From positions 1 to 64,000 of the forward strand of contig JBJEHU010000053.1 of NCBI GenBank assembly GCA_051876355.1: a stretch of 64,000 nucleotides of DNA, read 5' to 3'. Within the stretch, counting starts at the first letter, position 1. Every line of letters starts with the position of its first letter. Shown here piece by piece: positions 17,451-27,137 of this stretch. A program made the position numbers and the translations under genes. The notes beneath the pieces are model-generated. The model made no database searches, had not been told where the DNA came from, and worked only from the letters and a program-made list of their open reading frames with translations. The stretch is from Olsenella_L sp051876355. GTDB lineage: Bacteria > Actinomycetota > Coriobacteriia > Coriobacteriales > Atopobiaceae.

Positions 17451-18551
17451 GTGGCAAAGGTCGTAGGACTCATCACCACCAATTATTCCACGCACCATCC
17501 AAGCCAGTTCGTCGAAGGCGTGCGCCCCGTCGCGGCAGCACCGATTCTGGGCCGCTACCGCATGATCGACTTCACGCTCTCGAACATGGTCAATGCTGGC
17601 CTGCGTACCGTCGGCCTCATCATGCCGGACAACTATCGTCCGGTCATCGACCATGTCGGCGCCGGCAAGGACTGGGGTCTTGACCGCAAGAACGGCGGCC
17701 TCTTCCCGCTTCCGGGATCCTCGTTCGGCACGAGCCGTGCCGGCGGCCGCTTCCTCGTCCGCGACCTCGAGGCAAACCGCGACTTCCTGCGCCGCTCGAA
17801 GTCCGATTACGTGATCGTCTCCGGCTGCAACTTCGTGTACACGACCGACCTCAAGAAGATCGTCGATGCCCACATCGAGTCCGGCGACGATATCACCGTC
17901 GTGACGTACCGCGCGATGGAGGACTCCGAGGACGTCAACTCTGTCGTGAAGGACGACAAGGGCGCCTTCGCCGGCATGAAGATGGGCTCCGCCTTCGGCG
18001 ATGCTGCCTTCATGGACCTCTTCGTTATCGGCACGAAGAAGCTTGAGGAGCTTCTGGGGTGGTACCGCGATGTCGACCACCTCGATCTCTTCGAGGCGCT
18101 CAAGGAGGATCTCGACGAGGTCCGCGTCGGCACGTACGAGTATGAGGGCTATGTCGCTCCGATCTTCTCGAAGGAAGCCTACTTCAAGCGCTCGATGGAG
18201 CTTCTCGATCCGACGCTCCAGGAGCAGCTGTTCACGTCTGACCTGCCGGTCATGACAAAGGCTCACGACACGACGCCTGCCAAGTACGAGCCGGGCGCAC
18301 ATGTGGCGAACTCCCTCGTCTCCTCCGGCACGAAGATCTATGGCTCGGTCAAGAACTCCATCATCGGCCGTGCCTGCGTGATCGATCCGGGCGCCACGGT
18401 CACGAACGCGATCCTTGTCCGCTCTGTCCATGTCGAGGCCGGAGCCCACATCGAGAACGCGATCATCGACCGCAACAACGACATTGCTGCCGGCACGGTG
18501 CTTCGTGGCACGTCCGACGCAGTGCTGGTCCTTCCCAAGGGCAACGACTAG
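17451..18551 (+). CDS. glgD: GlgD, non-catalytic subunit of ADP-glucose pyrophosphorylase
   Basis: 366 residues, GTG start 2 nt after glgC. It is a paralogue of GlgC (shared RYRMIDFTLSN, left-handed beta-helix C-terminus). The N-terminal GGxGxRL nucleotide-binding signature is absent and replaced by ITTNYSTHHPSQFVEG. This is how Firmicute GlgD proteins look: they have little or no activity alone but raise the activity of GlgC in a mixed complex. The tight coupling to glgC supports equimolar production. Confidence 0.94.
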   Translation: MAKVVGLITTNYSTHHPSQFVEGVRPVAAAPILGRYRMIDFTLSNMVNAGLRTVGLIMPDNYRPVIDHVGAGKDWGLDRKNGGLFPLPGSSFGTSRAGGRFLVRDLEANRDFLRRSKSDYVIVSGCNFVYTTDLKKIVDAHIESGDDITVVTYRAMEDSEDVNSVVKDDKGAFAGMKMGSAFGDAAFMDLFVIGTKKLEELLGWYRDVDHLDLFEALKEDLDEVRVGTYEYEGYVAPIFSKEAYFKRSMELLDPTLQEQLFTSDLPVMTKAHDTTPAKYEPGAHVANSLVSSGTKIYGSVKNSIIGRACVIDPGATVTNAILVRSVHVEAGAHIENAIIDRNNDIAAGTVLRGTSDAVLVLPKGND

Positions 18552-18574
18552 CGCTCAAGAAAGCGGGAGCATCC

Positions 18575-20065
18575 ATGGCTGTCAGAAGAAAGCTCAACAT
18601 CCTCTTCGCTGCGTCCGAGGTCGTGCCGTTCGTGAAGACGGGCGGCCTGGCCGACGTCGCGGGATCGCTCCCGCGTGCCTTGAAGCACGCAGGGGCCCAT
18701 GTCGCCGTCATCCTTCCGAAGTACTCGAAGATCTCTGACGAGTACAAGGCGCAGATGCAGCACATCTGCGAGTTCTACGTGCCGCTGTCCTGGCGCAATG
18801 TCTGGTGCGGCATCGACAAGCTCACGCTCAACGACCTCGACTTCTACTTCGTGGATAACGAGGCCTACTTCAAGCGTGACGGGATATACGGCTACTACGA
18901 CGATGGAGAGCGCTTCGCCTTCTTCTCGAAGGCCATCCTGGAATGCCTCCAGCATGTGCCGGAGCTCGGCGACATCGACGTGCTGCACTGCAATGACTGG
19001 CAGTGCGCCCTGGCGCCTGTGTTCCTGCGCGAGTTCTACCGGGACATCCCCCTCTACGACAACATCAAGACGGTCTTCACCGTCCACAATGCGAAGTTCC
19101 AGGGGCAGTACTCGGACAAGATGCTGAACGACGTCCTGGGCCTGGCAGGCATCCCTGCCGCACGCGACCAGCTGTCCGCGGGCCCAGGCGCCATCAACTA
19201 CATGAAGGGCGCCCTGTGCTATTCGGACGCCCTCACGACGGTCTCGCCGACCTACGCCGACGAGCTCCAGATGCCGTTCTACGGCGAGAACCTCGACGGC
19301 ATCTTCCGCCGCCGCCAGAATGTGCTCTCGGGCATCCTGAATGGCATCGATGTGAATGCCTGGAACCCGAAGACGGACCCCGAGATTGCAGCCACGTACT
19401 CCGAAGAGGACATGTCCGGCAAGGCCGCCTGCAAGAAGGCGCTCCAGGAGGAGCTGGGCCTTGCTGTCGACCCCGACAAGCCTCTTGTCGCTATGGTCGG
19501 CCGCTTGACGGAGCAGAAGGGCATCGGCCTTGTCCGCTATGCAATGGATTACCTCATGAGCCGCGGCATCCAGATGGCCGTGCTCGGCACGGGCGACAAG
19601 GACCTCGAGGATGCGTTCAAGTACTTCGACTGGAAGTACTCCGATCAGCTTGCAGCGTGCATAACGTTCGACTCGGCCTTGAGCCACCGCATGTATGCAG
19701 GAGCGGATCTCTTCCTCATGCCGTCTGAGTTCGAGCCCTGCGGCCTTTCCCAGATGATTGCCATGCGCTATGGCACGCTTCCGGTCGTACGCGAGACGGG
19801 CGGCCTCAAGGATACTGTCATTCCCTACAACCGCTTCACGGGCGAGGGCACGGGCTTCAGCTTCGCGAATATCAACGCCGACGAGATGACGAACGCGCTT
19901 CTCACGGGCTGCGAAGTGTACTGGACGGACAAGGATGCCTGGGCCCAGCTCCAGAAGCAGGCAATGTCGCAAGATTTCAGCTGGAAGAGGGCAGCGAACG
20001 ACTATCTGGACCTGTATCATAGTCTTCACCCTGAAGTCCAGCGCTACAACAAGCGTCGCGATTAG
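18575..20065 (+). CDS. glgA: Glycogen synthase (ADP-glucose)
   Basis: 496 residues, GT5 family. It transfers glucose from ADP-glucose to alpha-1,4-glucan ends. The ADP-glucose binding motif KTGGLADVAGSLPRAL is near residues 19-34. The C-terminal GT-B domain has MVGRLTEQKGI and FEPCGLSQMIAMRYG, the latter containing the conserved Glu; PVVRETGGLKDTV follows. It starts 24 nt downstream of glgD in the same operon. Confidence 0.97.
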   Translation: MAVRRKLNILFAASEVVPFVKTGGLADVAGSLPRALKHAGAHVAVILPKYSKISDEYKAQMQHICEFYVPLSWRNVWCGIDKLTLNDLDFYFVDNEAYFKRDGIYGYYDDGERFAFFSKAILECLQHVPELGDIDVLHCNDWQCALAPVFLREFYRDIPLYDNIKTVFTVHNAKFQGQYSDKMLNDVLGLAGIPAARDQLSAGPGAINYMKGALCYSDALTTVSPTYADELQMPFYGENLDGIFRRRQNVLSGILNGIDVNAWNPKTDPEIAATYSEEDMSGKAACKKALQEELGLAVDPDKPLVAMVGRLTEQKGIGLVRYAMDYLMSRGIQMAVLGTGDKDLEDAFKYFDWKYSDQLAACITFDSALSHRMYAGADLFLMPSEFEPCGLSQMIAMRYGTLPVVRETGGLKDTVIPYNRFTGEGTGFSFANINADEMTNALLTGCEVYWTDKDAWAQLQKQAMSQDFSWKRAANDYLDLYHSLHPEVQRYNKRRD

Positions 20066-20088
20066 GCAGGGTAGAGAGACAGGTCACC

Positions 20089-23000
20089 TTGCGCGCATTG
20101 CATATAAGTTCGGATCCGACGTATCGGAGTCCTTTTGGTGCCGCCCCTTGTGGCGGCACCGTCGTGCTCAGCCTCGATGTCTGGGACGACTTTGGCGCCT
20201 CGGCCGATATCCGCACCTGGGTTGATGGCAAAGGCGAATATATCTACCACATGGATCGCGAAGAGGCAGGAGACCACCTGCACTTCACCGGCTCCTTCGA
20301 AGTGCCGGACCCCGAGATCCTCTGGTACTACTTCAAGATCTACTGCTCCGATGGGTCCGTCTGCTGGTATGGCACGAAGGACGGCGCCACGTCGGGCGAG
20401 GGCGAGCTTGTGTGGTATGAGCCCTCGAGCTGGCAGATCTCTGTCTATCTCACGAGGAAGACGCTTCCTCTGTGGTACACGAAGGGCATCGTCTACCAGA
20501 TCTTCCCGGACCGCTTCGCCCGTGGCGCCGACTGGCGCGAGCGTGTCGATGCGGCGCTTTCCGTCAAGAGGAATGGCCCCGGACGCCGCCTGGTCGAGGA
20601 CTGGGACACGGATCCCCGCTACCAGAAGGATGCCTCGGGCGATATCGTGGCCTGGGACTTCTACGGCGGCACGCTTTCCGGCATCGCAGAGAAGCTCGAC
20701 TACCTCGAGGCCTTGGGTGTCACGGTGCTCTATCTGAACCCGATCTTCGAGGCTGCCTCGAACCATCGCTATGACACAGCCGACTACATGAAGGTCGACC
20801 CGATGCTCGGCGACACGAAGGCCTTCCAGGAGCTCTGCCGTGCAGCGCAAGCCCACGGCATGGCCATCATGCTCGACGGCGTCTTCAACCACACGGGCTG
20901 CGATTCGCGCTACTTCAACAAGTATGGCAACTACCCCGAGGTCGGTGCCTTCCAGAGCAAGGACTCCCCGTACCGCTCCTGGTACGAGATCGACGATTCG
21001 GGCGAGTATGCATCCTGGTGGGGTGTAGGAGATCTGCCTGACGTCCGCGAAGAGGATCCGGGCTACCACGAGTTCATCTGCGGCAAGGACGGCGTCGTCC
21101 GCCATTGGCTGCGTCTCGGTGCCCGCGGCTGGAGGCTCGATGTGGCAGACGAGCTGCCTGAGGACTTCATCCGCGACATCTCTTCTGCAGCACGGGCCGA
21201 GCGTCCGGATGCTGCTGTGATCGGCGAGGTCTGGGAGGATGCTTCGAACAAGGTGGCCTACGGCGAGCCGAGGCACTACCTTCTCGGCGGCGAGCTCGAC
21301 TCTGCGATGAACTATCCGTTCAGGGGAGCCGTGCTCGACTTCCTGCTGAACAAGGTCGACGCCTATGAGACGGCTGCCCGCTTCGAGCAGCTCTACGAGA
21401 ACTACCCGCACGATGCGTTCTATTCGGCCCTGAACCTTCTTGGCAGCCATGACAGGAGCCGCATCCTCACGCTTCTCGGCGGCGCTCCCGACCCGGACAC
21501 GATAGACGATGGCCAGCGTGCTGCCTACAAGCTCTCCCGCGACCAGATGGGTCTTGCGAAGGGCAGGCTCTGGGATGCTGCCTTGCTGCAGATGACCATG
21601 CCGGGCGTGCCCTCCATCTACTACGGCGACGAAGCAGGCCTCCAGGGCATGACAGACCCGTACAACAGGGCTCCCTTCCCTTGGGGACATGAGGACAAGG
21701 ACTGCTTCAACATCTACCGCAACGCCATTGCTATCAGGAAGTCATTGCCGGTCCTGGTGGACGGCGACTTCCATCCGTTTGCCGTGAACCAGGATGTCTT
21801 CGGCTTCACGCGCTCGATGGGCGACGAGACCGTGATGGTCCTCGTGAATGGCGGCCTCACCCAGCGCCACGAGTTCGAGGTGCCGATGAAGGGCGAGGCC
21901 GTGGACGATATCGTGTCCGGCCAGGATCTCGATGTCCGCAACGGCGAGGTCCATGTCGGCCTCTGGCCTCTGGGCACGGCGGTCCTCTACTTCCACAAGG
22001 CACAGATGCTCGACCGTCCGCTCAGGCCGGGCATGGGCGTCCTATGCCACATCACATCGCTTCCGAACGACGGACGTCCTGGCACGATGGGCAAGCCTGC
22101 CCGTGACTTCATCGACTACCTCGCGGCAGGGCACCAGCGCTACTGGCAGATCCTGCCCGTGAATCCCTGCGACCACCACGGCAGCCCCTACGCAGGCCTT
22201 TCTGCCTTCGCCGGCAATACGGCCCTCATCGAGGGCACGCAGGAGGACCTCGAGAAGAAGGCTTCTGCCATCAAGAGCACAGATCCTGCCTTCAAGGCGT
22301 TCTGCAAGAAGGAAGCGGCCTGGCTTCTGCCGTATGCAGCCTTCCGTGCCATCAAGCATCTCGAGGGAGAGCGTGCCTGGCAGACGTGGCCTGAGCGCTA
22401 CCACAGGTATTCCGAGAAGCTCCTGCACGATCCTGCGCTCGTGAAGGAGATCTCCTACCACGAGAAGAGGCAGTTCATCTTCGCCGAGGGCTGGAAGGAG
22501 CTCAAGGAGTACGCTCATTCGAAGGGCATCGCAATCGTCGGCGACATGCCGATGTATGTCTCTGCCGATTCTTCCGATGTCTGGAGCCATCCCGACCTCT
22601 TCTCGATCGACGAGGATGGGCATGCGACCTCCATCGCAGGCTGCCCGCCTGACCAGTTCAGCGAGGATGGCCAGGTCTGGGGCAACCCGACCTACCGGTG
22701 GAAGCGCATGCAGGAGACAGGCTACGAGTGGTGGATGCAGCGCTTCGCCCGTGCCTGCGAGCTCTATGACTATGTGAGGCTCGACCACTTCCTCGGCTTC
22801 TCGTCCTACTTCTCGATTCCTGCCGGCCACACGGCAAAGGACGGCATGTGGTGCTTCGGACCGGGTCGTGCCCTCTTCGAGCAGGCCTGCAAGAAGCTCG
22901 GACCCCTGCCCTTCATTGCGGAGGACCTCGGCTCCATCACGCCGGCCGTGCATGCGCTTTCTGCCTCCTGCGGCTTCCCGGGACTCGATGTCGTGCAGTT

Positions 23001-23343
23001 CTCCGACCAGGATGTGCGTCAGTCGTATGTGCCGATACACCACAAGGTGGCCTGCTCGGGCACGCACGACACGCAGACGCTCCTTGGCTGGACGAAGAGC
23101 CGCTTCGGCGAGGAAGGCACGCCGGAGCTTGCCGAGAAGCTTCTGGAGCGCGTGCTTGCGACGGATGCGAAGGTCGCGATCGTGCCGCTCCAGGATGTGC
23201 TCGGCCTCGACGACACGGCCCGCATGAACGTGCCGGGCAAGGCCGACGGCAACTGGTGCTGGCAGGCGGATGCCGACGATATCAAGGCATCGCTTCCGCA
23301 TCTTCAAGAGCTCGCAGAGCAGAGCGGACGCGCAGCGAAATAG
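20089..23343 (+). CDS. Fused GH13 neopullulanase-like amylase and GH77 4-alpha-glucanotransferase
   Basis: 1084 residues, probable TTG start at 20089. The N-terminal ~125 residues look like a CBM34-type domain. The GH13 barrel follows, with LYLNPIFEAASNHRYD, nucleophile Asp in WRLDVADELP (about 350), acid/base Glu in VIGEVWEDA (about 382) and LGSHDRSRIL (about 454); this is the cyclomaltodextrinase/neopullulanase type. From about 647 a complete MalQ (GH77) begins: GDMPMYVSADSSDVW, nucleophile Asp in VRLDHFLGF, Glu in IAEDLGSITP and Asp in THDTQTLLG. No signal peptide, so cytoplasmic. It would hydrolyse and disproportionate malto-oligosaccharides. It lies 24 nt after glgA and is the last glg operon gene, with a hairpin following. 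Confidence 0.9.
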   Translation: MRALHISSDPTYRSPFGAAPCGGTVVLSLDVWDDFGASADIRTWVDGKGEYIYHMDREEAGDHLHFTGSFEVPDPEILWYYFKIYCSDGSVCWYGTKDGATSGEGELVWYEPSSWQISVYLTRKTLPLWYTKGIVYQIFPDRFARGADWRERVDAALSVKRNGPGRRLVEDWDTDPRYQKDASGDIVAWDFYGGTLSGIAEKLDYLEALGVTVLYLNPIFEAASNHRYDTADYMKVDPMLGDTKAFQELCRAAQAHGMAIMLDGVFNHTGCDSRYFNKYGNYPEVGAFQSKDSPYRSWYEIDDSGEYASWWGVGDLPDVREEDPGYHEFICGKDGVVRHWLRLGARGWRLDVADELPEDFIRDISSAARAERPDAAVIGEVWEDASNKVAYGEPRHYLLGGELDSAMNYPFRGAVLDFLLNKVDAYETAARFEQLYENYPHDAFYSALNLLGSHDRSRILTLLGGAPDPDTIDDGQRAAYKLSRDQMGLAKGRLWDAALLQMTMPGVPSIYYGDEAGLQGMTDPYNRAPFPWGHEDKDCFNIYRNAIAIRKSLPVLVDGDFHPFAVNQDVFGFTRSMGDETVMVLVNGGLTQRHEFEVPMKGEAVDDIVSGQDLDVRNGEVHVGLWPLGTAVLYFHKAQMLDRPLRPGMGVLCHITSLPNDGRPGTMGKPARDFIDYLAAGHQRYWQILPVNPCDHHGSPYAGLSAFAGNTALIEGTQEDLEKKASAIKSTDPAFKAFCKKEAAWLLPYAAFRAIKHLEGERAWQTWPERYHRYSEKLLHDPALVKEISYHEKRQFIFAEGWKELKEYAHSKGIAIVGDMPMYVSADSSDVWSHPDLFSIDEDGHATSIAGCPPDQFSEDGQVWGNPTYRWKRMQETGYEWWMQRFARACELYDYVRLDHFLGFSSYFSIPAGHTAKDGMWCFGPGRALFEQACKKLGPLPFIAEDLGSITPAVHALSASCGFPGLDVVQFSDQDVRQSYVPIHHKVACSGTHDTQTLLGWTKSRFGEEGTPELAEKLLERVLATDAKVAIVPLQDVLGLDDTARMNVPGKADGNWCWQADADDIKASLPHLQELAEQSGRAAK

Positions 23344-23375
23344 CCTGTTGCATGCTGAAAAAGCAGCGATTTTGC

Positions 23376-23410
23376 GGCGGGGGCCTCTCTCGATGAGGGA
23401 GGCTCCCGCC
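23376..23410 (+). terminator. Hairpin after the glycogen operon
   Basis: GC-rich inverted repeat of about 15 bp (GGCGGG-GCCTC with GAGGC-CCCGCC) downstream of the GH13-GH77 gene. No T-run follows, so it may act as an inefficient terminator or a 3'-end stabiliser. Confidence 0.55.
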
Positions 23411-23483
23411 CTCTGCTATCGTGGGACTTCCGACATGAATCTGCTGGCAGAGGCCGGCAGAAGAGATATGAGGTCTTGCATCT

Positions 23484-26400
23484 ATGTTCATAAACCGTGT
23501 GGCACTCCAGCTTCTGGCGGCGCCCGAGATGGCAGAAGCCCTGCATGAATATCACGAGGGACACGATGTAACGCTGGCAGTCGCGCAGAGCGCGCGTCCG
23601 CTCGTGCTTGCGGCCCTCTGGGCAGAGAATCCCCGTCCCTGCCTTCTTGTCGTGGCGGGCGAGGAGGCAGCAGACAGGACAGCCAGAACGCTTGCCGCCT
23701 GGCTCGGTATGCCTTCTGTCTCCCGCTATCCAGGCAGGAAGGACTACCCCTGGTCCGACAATGGCTACGACGATGCGGTCGTCGGTGCCCGCTGCCATGC
23801 TATCGCCCGCCTTGCAGCAGGGGAGTCCTGCATCGTCGTGGCATCTGCCGCCTCCCTTCTGCGCCGCGTGCCGCCGAAGGGCTCTGCCTACTTCGCGCCG
23901 AGCACGTTTTCATGCGGCGATGAGGTGCCGTTCGAGGATGTCCCTGCCCTTCTTGTCGGTATGGGCTACAGCCCGAAGGGGGCAGCCGATGCTCCCGGTG
24001 CCTTCTGGGTGCATGGAGATGCCGTCGATGTGTTCCCAGCCCAGGCAACAAGCCCGGTGAGGATCGAGTTCTTCGGCGACGAGATCGACCGCATCCGGCG
24101 CATGGTGCCCTCGACCGGCCAGACCATCGGCGAGCTCGAGAATGTGACGGTTGGCCCCTGCCGCGAGATGGCACTTTCTCCTGAAGCAATCGTCCGTGCG
24201 AAGAGGGCCCTCTTCAAACCGGCACAGGAGTCCACGAAGATTGCAGAGGACCTGGAGCTCCTGGGGCAGGGAGCAGACGCGCCGCACCTCGAGAAGTATC
24301 TGCCCGTGCTCTATGGAGCCACGGCCTCTCCTCTGGAGCACATCTCCTCCGAGACGCTTGTCGTGCTTGCAGAGCCGCGGGCGCTCTTCGATGACTGCCA
24401 GCGTGCGGCAGACGATATCTCGTCTGCCGCCCAGAATGCGCGCGAGAAGACAGAGGGGCTCTATACGGATCCGAAGAAGCTCGATTTCGGACGCCAGCAG
24501 CGCCTCTCGTTTGCCTCGATCATGCGCCAGGGTGCCAAGGTGACGGCCGAGCTCAAGGTGAGGCAGCCGAATATCGCAGGATCGGACACGAAGCTTCTGG
24601 GAAGCGTCCGCCAGATGATCTCTGACCGCATGGCCGTGATCTTCGCCGTGCCGGACCGTGGTGCCCGCGAGGCCTTGGAGCTCACCTTCAACGACGAGGC
24701 CATCCCCTTCGTCGAGTCTCTGGGCTCTGCCCCCGAGAACAGGATCCCGCTCGATGATCCGAAGGCATCGCGCGATGCCGCACCCCTCGAGAAGGGGAAG
24801 GTCACGTTCTTCGATGCGCCGGTCCCTGCGGGCATCATCGTGCCGACGGCAGGCCTGGGCGTCCTTTCCGTGTCCGACCTCACGGCGCGCATGGCAAAGC
24901 ATGCAAAGCGGGTCAAGAGAATCGACCCCACCTCGGTCACGTTCCCGTTCAAGCCGGGAGACTATGTCGTGCACGCAACGCACGGCATCGCCCTCTTTAG
25001 CCAGATCGTGCGCCAGGAGGTGGCAGGACGCCAGCGCGACTACTTCCTGCTCGAATATGCAGGCGGCGACAAGCTCTATGTGCCGCTTGAGCAGGTCGAC
25101 AGGATCACCCGCTATATCGGCCCGGATGGCGCAGCACCGCGCCTCACGCGCCTCAACACGGCAGACTGGTCGCGTGCCACCGGGAAAGCCCGGAAGAGCG
25201 CAAAGAAGCTCGCCTTCGACCTCGTGGACCTCTATACGAGGCGCGCAAGCGTTGCGGGCTATGCGTTTCCGCCCGATACGCCCGAGCAGGAGGAGATGGA
25301 GGCAAGCTTCCCCTATCCTCTGACGCCTGACCAGAAGTCTGCGATCGCCGACATCAAGGCGGACATGGAGTCGCCGAAGCCGATGGATAGGCTCCTCTGC
25401 GGCGATGTGGGCTTCGGCAAGACCGAGGTCGCGCTCCGTGCTGCGTTCAAGTGCTGCTGCGCCTCCCGCCAGGTCATGGTCCTCTGCCCGACGACGATCC
25501 TGGCCGAGCAGCACTACCAGACGTTCTATGAGAGGTTCACGCCGTTCGGCCTCAACGTCCAGGTGCTCTCCCGCTTCGTCACGCCGGCAAAGCAGAAGAA
25601 GGCCCTGAAGGGCTTTGCAGAGGGCTCCGTCGATGTCCTCATTGGCACGCACCGCCTGCTCTCGAACGATGTGAATCCCCACGATCTTGGCCTTGTCATC
25701 ATCGACGAGGAGCAGCGCTTCGGCGTCCAGCACAAGGAGCAGCTCAAGAACATGCGCGAGCAGGTCGATGTGCTGACGCTCTCCGCAACGCCGATTCCGC
25801 GCACGATGCAGATGGCTGTGAGCGGCGTGCGCGACATGTCGCTCATCATGACAGCGCCTCCGGGAAGGCTGCCCGTGAAGGTGACGGTAGGGGAGTGGGA
25901 CCCGGATGTCGTGAGTGCCGCCATCCGCTTCGAGCTTGCCCGCAAGGGGCAGGTCTACTACGTGAGCAACCGCGTCAAGACGATCGACGATGCGGTCATG
26001 CGCGTGCAGGAGGCAGCGCCTGAGGCAAGGATCGGCGTTGCGCACGGCAAGATGAGCCCGCGCGAGGTCGAGGACATGATGATGAAGTTCCAGGAGCATG
26101 AGATAGACGTGCTCGTGGCAACGACGATTATCGAATCCGGCATCGACAACCCCCATACGAATACCCTGATCATCGAGGACTCGCAGCGCTTGGGCCTGGC
26201 CCAGCTCTACCAGCTCAAGGGACGCGTGGGACGCGGCCGCATCCAGGCCTATGCCTACTTCATGTTCCCGGGAGAGCAGCCGCTCACGCCCGAGGCGACA
26301 GACCGCCTTACCGCTATCAACGAGTATCAGGATCTGGGCAGCGGCATGCGCATCGCAATGCGCGACCTCGAGATCAGGGGCGCCGGCTCGCTTGTGGGCG

Positions 26401-26942
26401 CAGAGCAGCATGGCAACCTCTCGAGCGTTGGCTTCGATCTCTTCACGCAGATGCTCGGCGAGGCCGTGAGCGAAGCCAGGGGCGAGACGGCGCAGATGGA
26501 GCAGCCCGAGGTCACGATCAACCTCTCGGCAGACTTCTATCTCGCAGAGGAATACCTGCCGGAGGTGGACAAGCGTGTCCTCGTCTACCGCCAGCTTGCC
26601 TCTGCCTCGGAGCTTTCCGACGTGGACCGCATCCAGAAGGACTGCGAGGAGCGCTATGGGGCGCCGCCGCTTGCCGGCAGGAACCTCTTCGACCGGGCCC
26701 GCATCCGCATCCGCTGCCAGCGCATGGGCGTCACGTCGGTCTCCCTCATTCAGGGACGCTTCGTCTACCAGGGCATCGAGGTGCCGAGGAAGCTCGCGCT
26801 CAAGTTCAAGGAGCGCCACGCCTTCTACTACCCGAAGACGAAGCAGCTCAAATACCCCTTCCACAAGGGAGCGGAGGAGCTCGTGCCGGCAGCGCTTGGC
26901 GTCCTCGAGGAAGTCGGCGGAGACGACGAGGAAGACGAATAG
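23484..26942 (+). CDS. mfd: Transcription-repair coupling factor
   Basis: 1152 residues, normal length. ATP-dependent translocase that removes stalled RNA polymerase and recruits UvrA to damage on the transcribed strand. In order: a UvrB-like region (about 1-370); the RNA-polymerase-interacting CarD-like domain (PGDYVVHATHGIALF to RLTRL, about 490-560); superfamily 2 helicase lobes with Walker A GDVGFGKTE, IIDEEQRFG and LSATPIPRTMQM; the QRxGRxGR-type helicase motif VI (QLKGRVGRGRIQAY); and a C-terminal TRCF domain. A hairpin with a T-rich end lies downstream. Confidence 0.97.
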   Translation: MFINRVALQLLAAPEMAEALHEYHEGHDVTLAVAQSARPLVLAALWAENPRPCLLVVAGEEAADRTARTLAAWLGMPSVSRYPGRKDYPWSDNGYDDAVVGARCHAIARLAAGESCIVVASAASLLRRVPPKGSAYFAPSTFSCGDEVPFEDVPALLVGMGYSPKGAADAPGAFWVHGDAVDVFPAQATSPVRIEFFGDEIDRIRRMVPSTGQTIGELENVTVGPCREMALSPEAIVRAKRALFKPAQESTKIAEDLELLGQGADAPHLEKYLPVLYGATASPLEHISSETLVVLAEPRALFDDCQRAADDISSAAQNAREKTEGLYTDPKKLDFGRQQRLSFASIMRQGAKVTAELKVRQPNIAGSDTKLLGSVRQMISDRMAVIFAVPDRGAREALELTFNDEAIPFVESLGSAPENRIPLDDPKASRDAAPLEKGKVTFFDAPVPAGIIVPTAGLGVLSVSDLTARMAKHAKRVKRIDPTSVTFPFKPGDYVVHATHGIALFSQIVRQEVAGRQRDYFLLEYAGGDKLYVPLEQVDRITRYIGPDGAAPRLTRLNTADWSRATGKARKSAKKLAFDLVDLYTRRASVAGYAFPPDTPEQEEMEASFPYPLTPDQKSAIADIKADMESPKPMDRLLCGDVGFGKTEVALRAAFKCCCASRQVMVLCPTTILAEQHYQTFYERFTPFGLNVQVLSRFVTPAKQKKALKGFAEGSVDVLIGTHRLLSNDVNPHDLGLVIIDEEQRFGVQHKEQLKNMREQVDVLTLSATPIPRTMQMAVSGVRDMSLIMTAPPGRLPVKVTVGEWDPDVVSAAIRFELARKGQVYYVSNRVKTIDDAVMRVQEAAPEARIGVAHGKMSPREVEDMMMKFQEHEIDVLVATTIIESGIDNPHTNTLIIEDSQRLGLAQLYQLKGRVGRGRIQAYAYFMFPGEQPLTPEATDRLTAINEYQDLGSGMRIAMRDLEIRGAGSLVGAEQHGNLSSVGFDLFTQMLGEAVSEARGETAQMEQPEVTINLSADFYLAEEYLPEVDKRVLVYRQLASASELSDVDRIQKDCEERYGAPPLAGRNLFDRARIRIRCQRMGVTSVSLIQGRFVYQGIEVPRKLALKFKERHAFYYPKTKQLKYPFHKGAEELVPAALGVLEEVGGDDEEDE

Positions 26943-27069
26943 CGATAGAGGCGCGGAAACGGAGCGGCTTCGTTCCTGCGCCTCTCTGACAGGCTGCCGC
27001 CAGCCTCTCCCAGTAATGGAAACTGTGCACAGGCTAAGGCGGCAGGCGCTGTGGCATGGTATAAAAGAG

Positions 27070-27100
27070 ACAGAAGGGCCGGCTGGTCCTTCTGTCTTCT
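27070..27100 (+). terminator. Terminator after mfd
   Basis: Inverted repeat AGACAGAAGG / CCTTCTGTCT around a GC-rich centre, followed by a TCTTC-rich end. Its position argues against translation starting at the in-frame ATG 27051 of the next gene. Confidence 0.6.
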
Positions 27101-27137
27101 TCAGGCTGTATATACACTTCAAACGAAACAGGCAGCT

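Noticed and set aside
27051..27137. N-terminal extension of the DivIC-like protein from ATG 27051
   Set aside because: The extension covers the mfd terminator hairpin and reads as non-conserved sequence.
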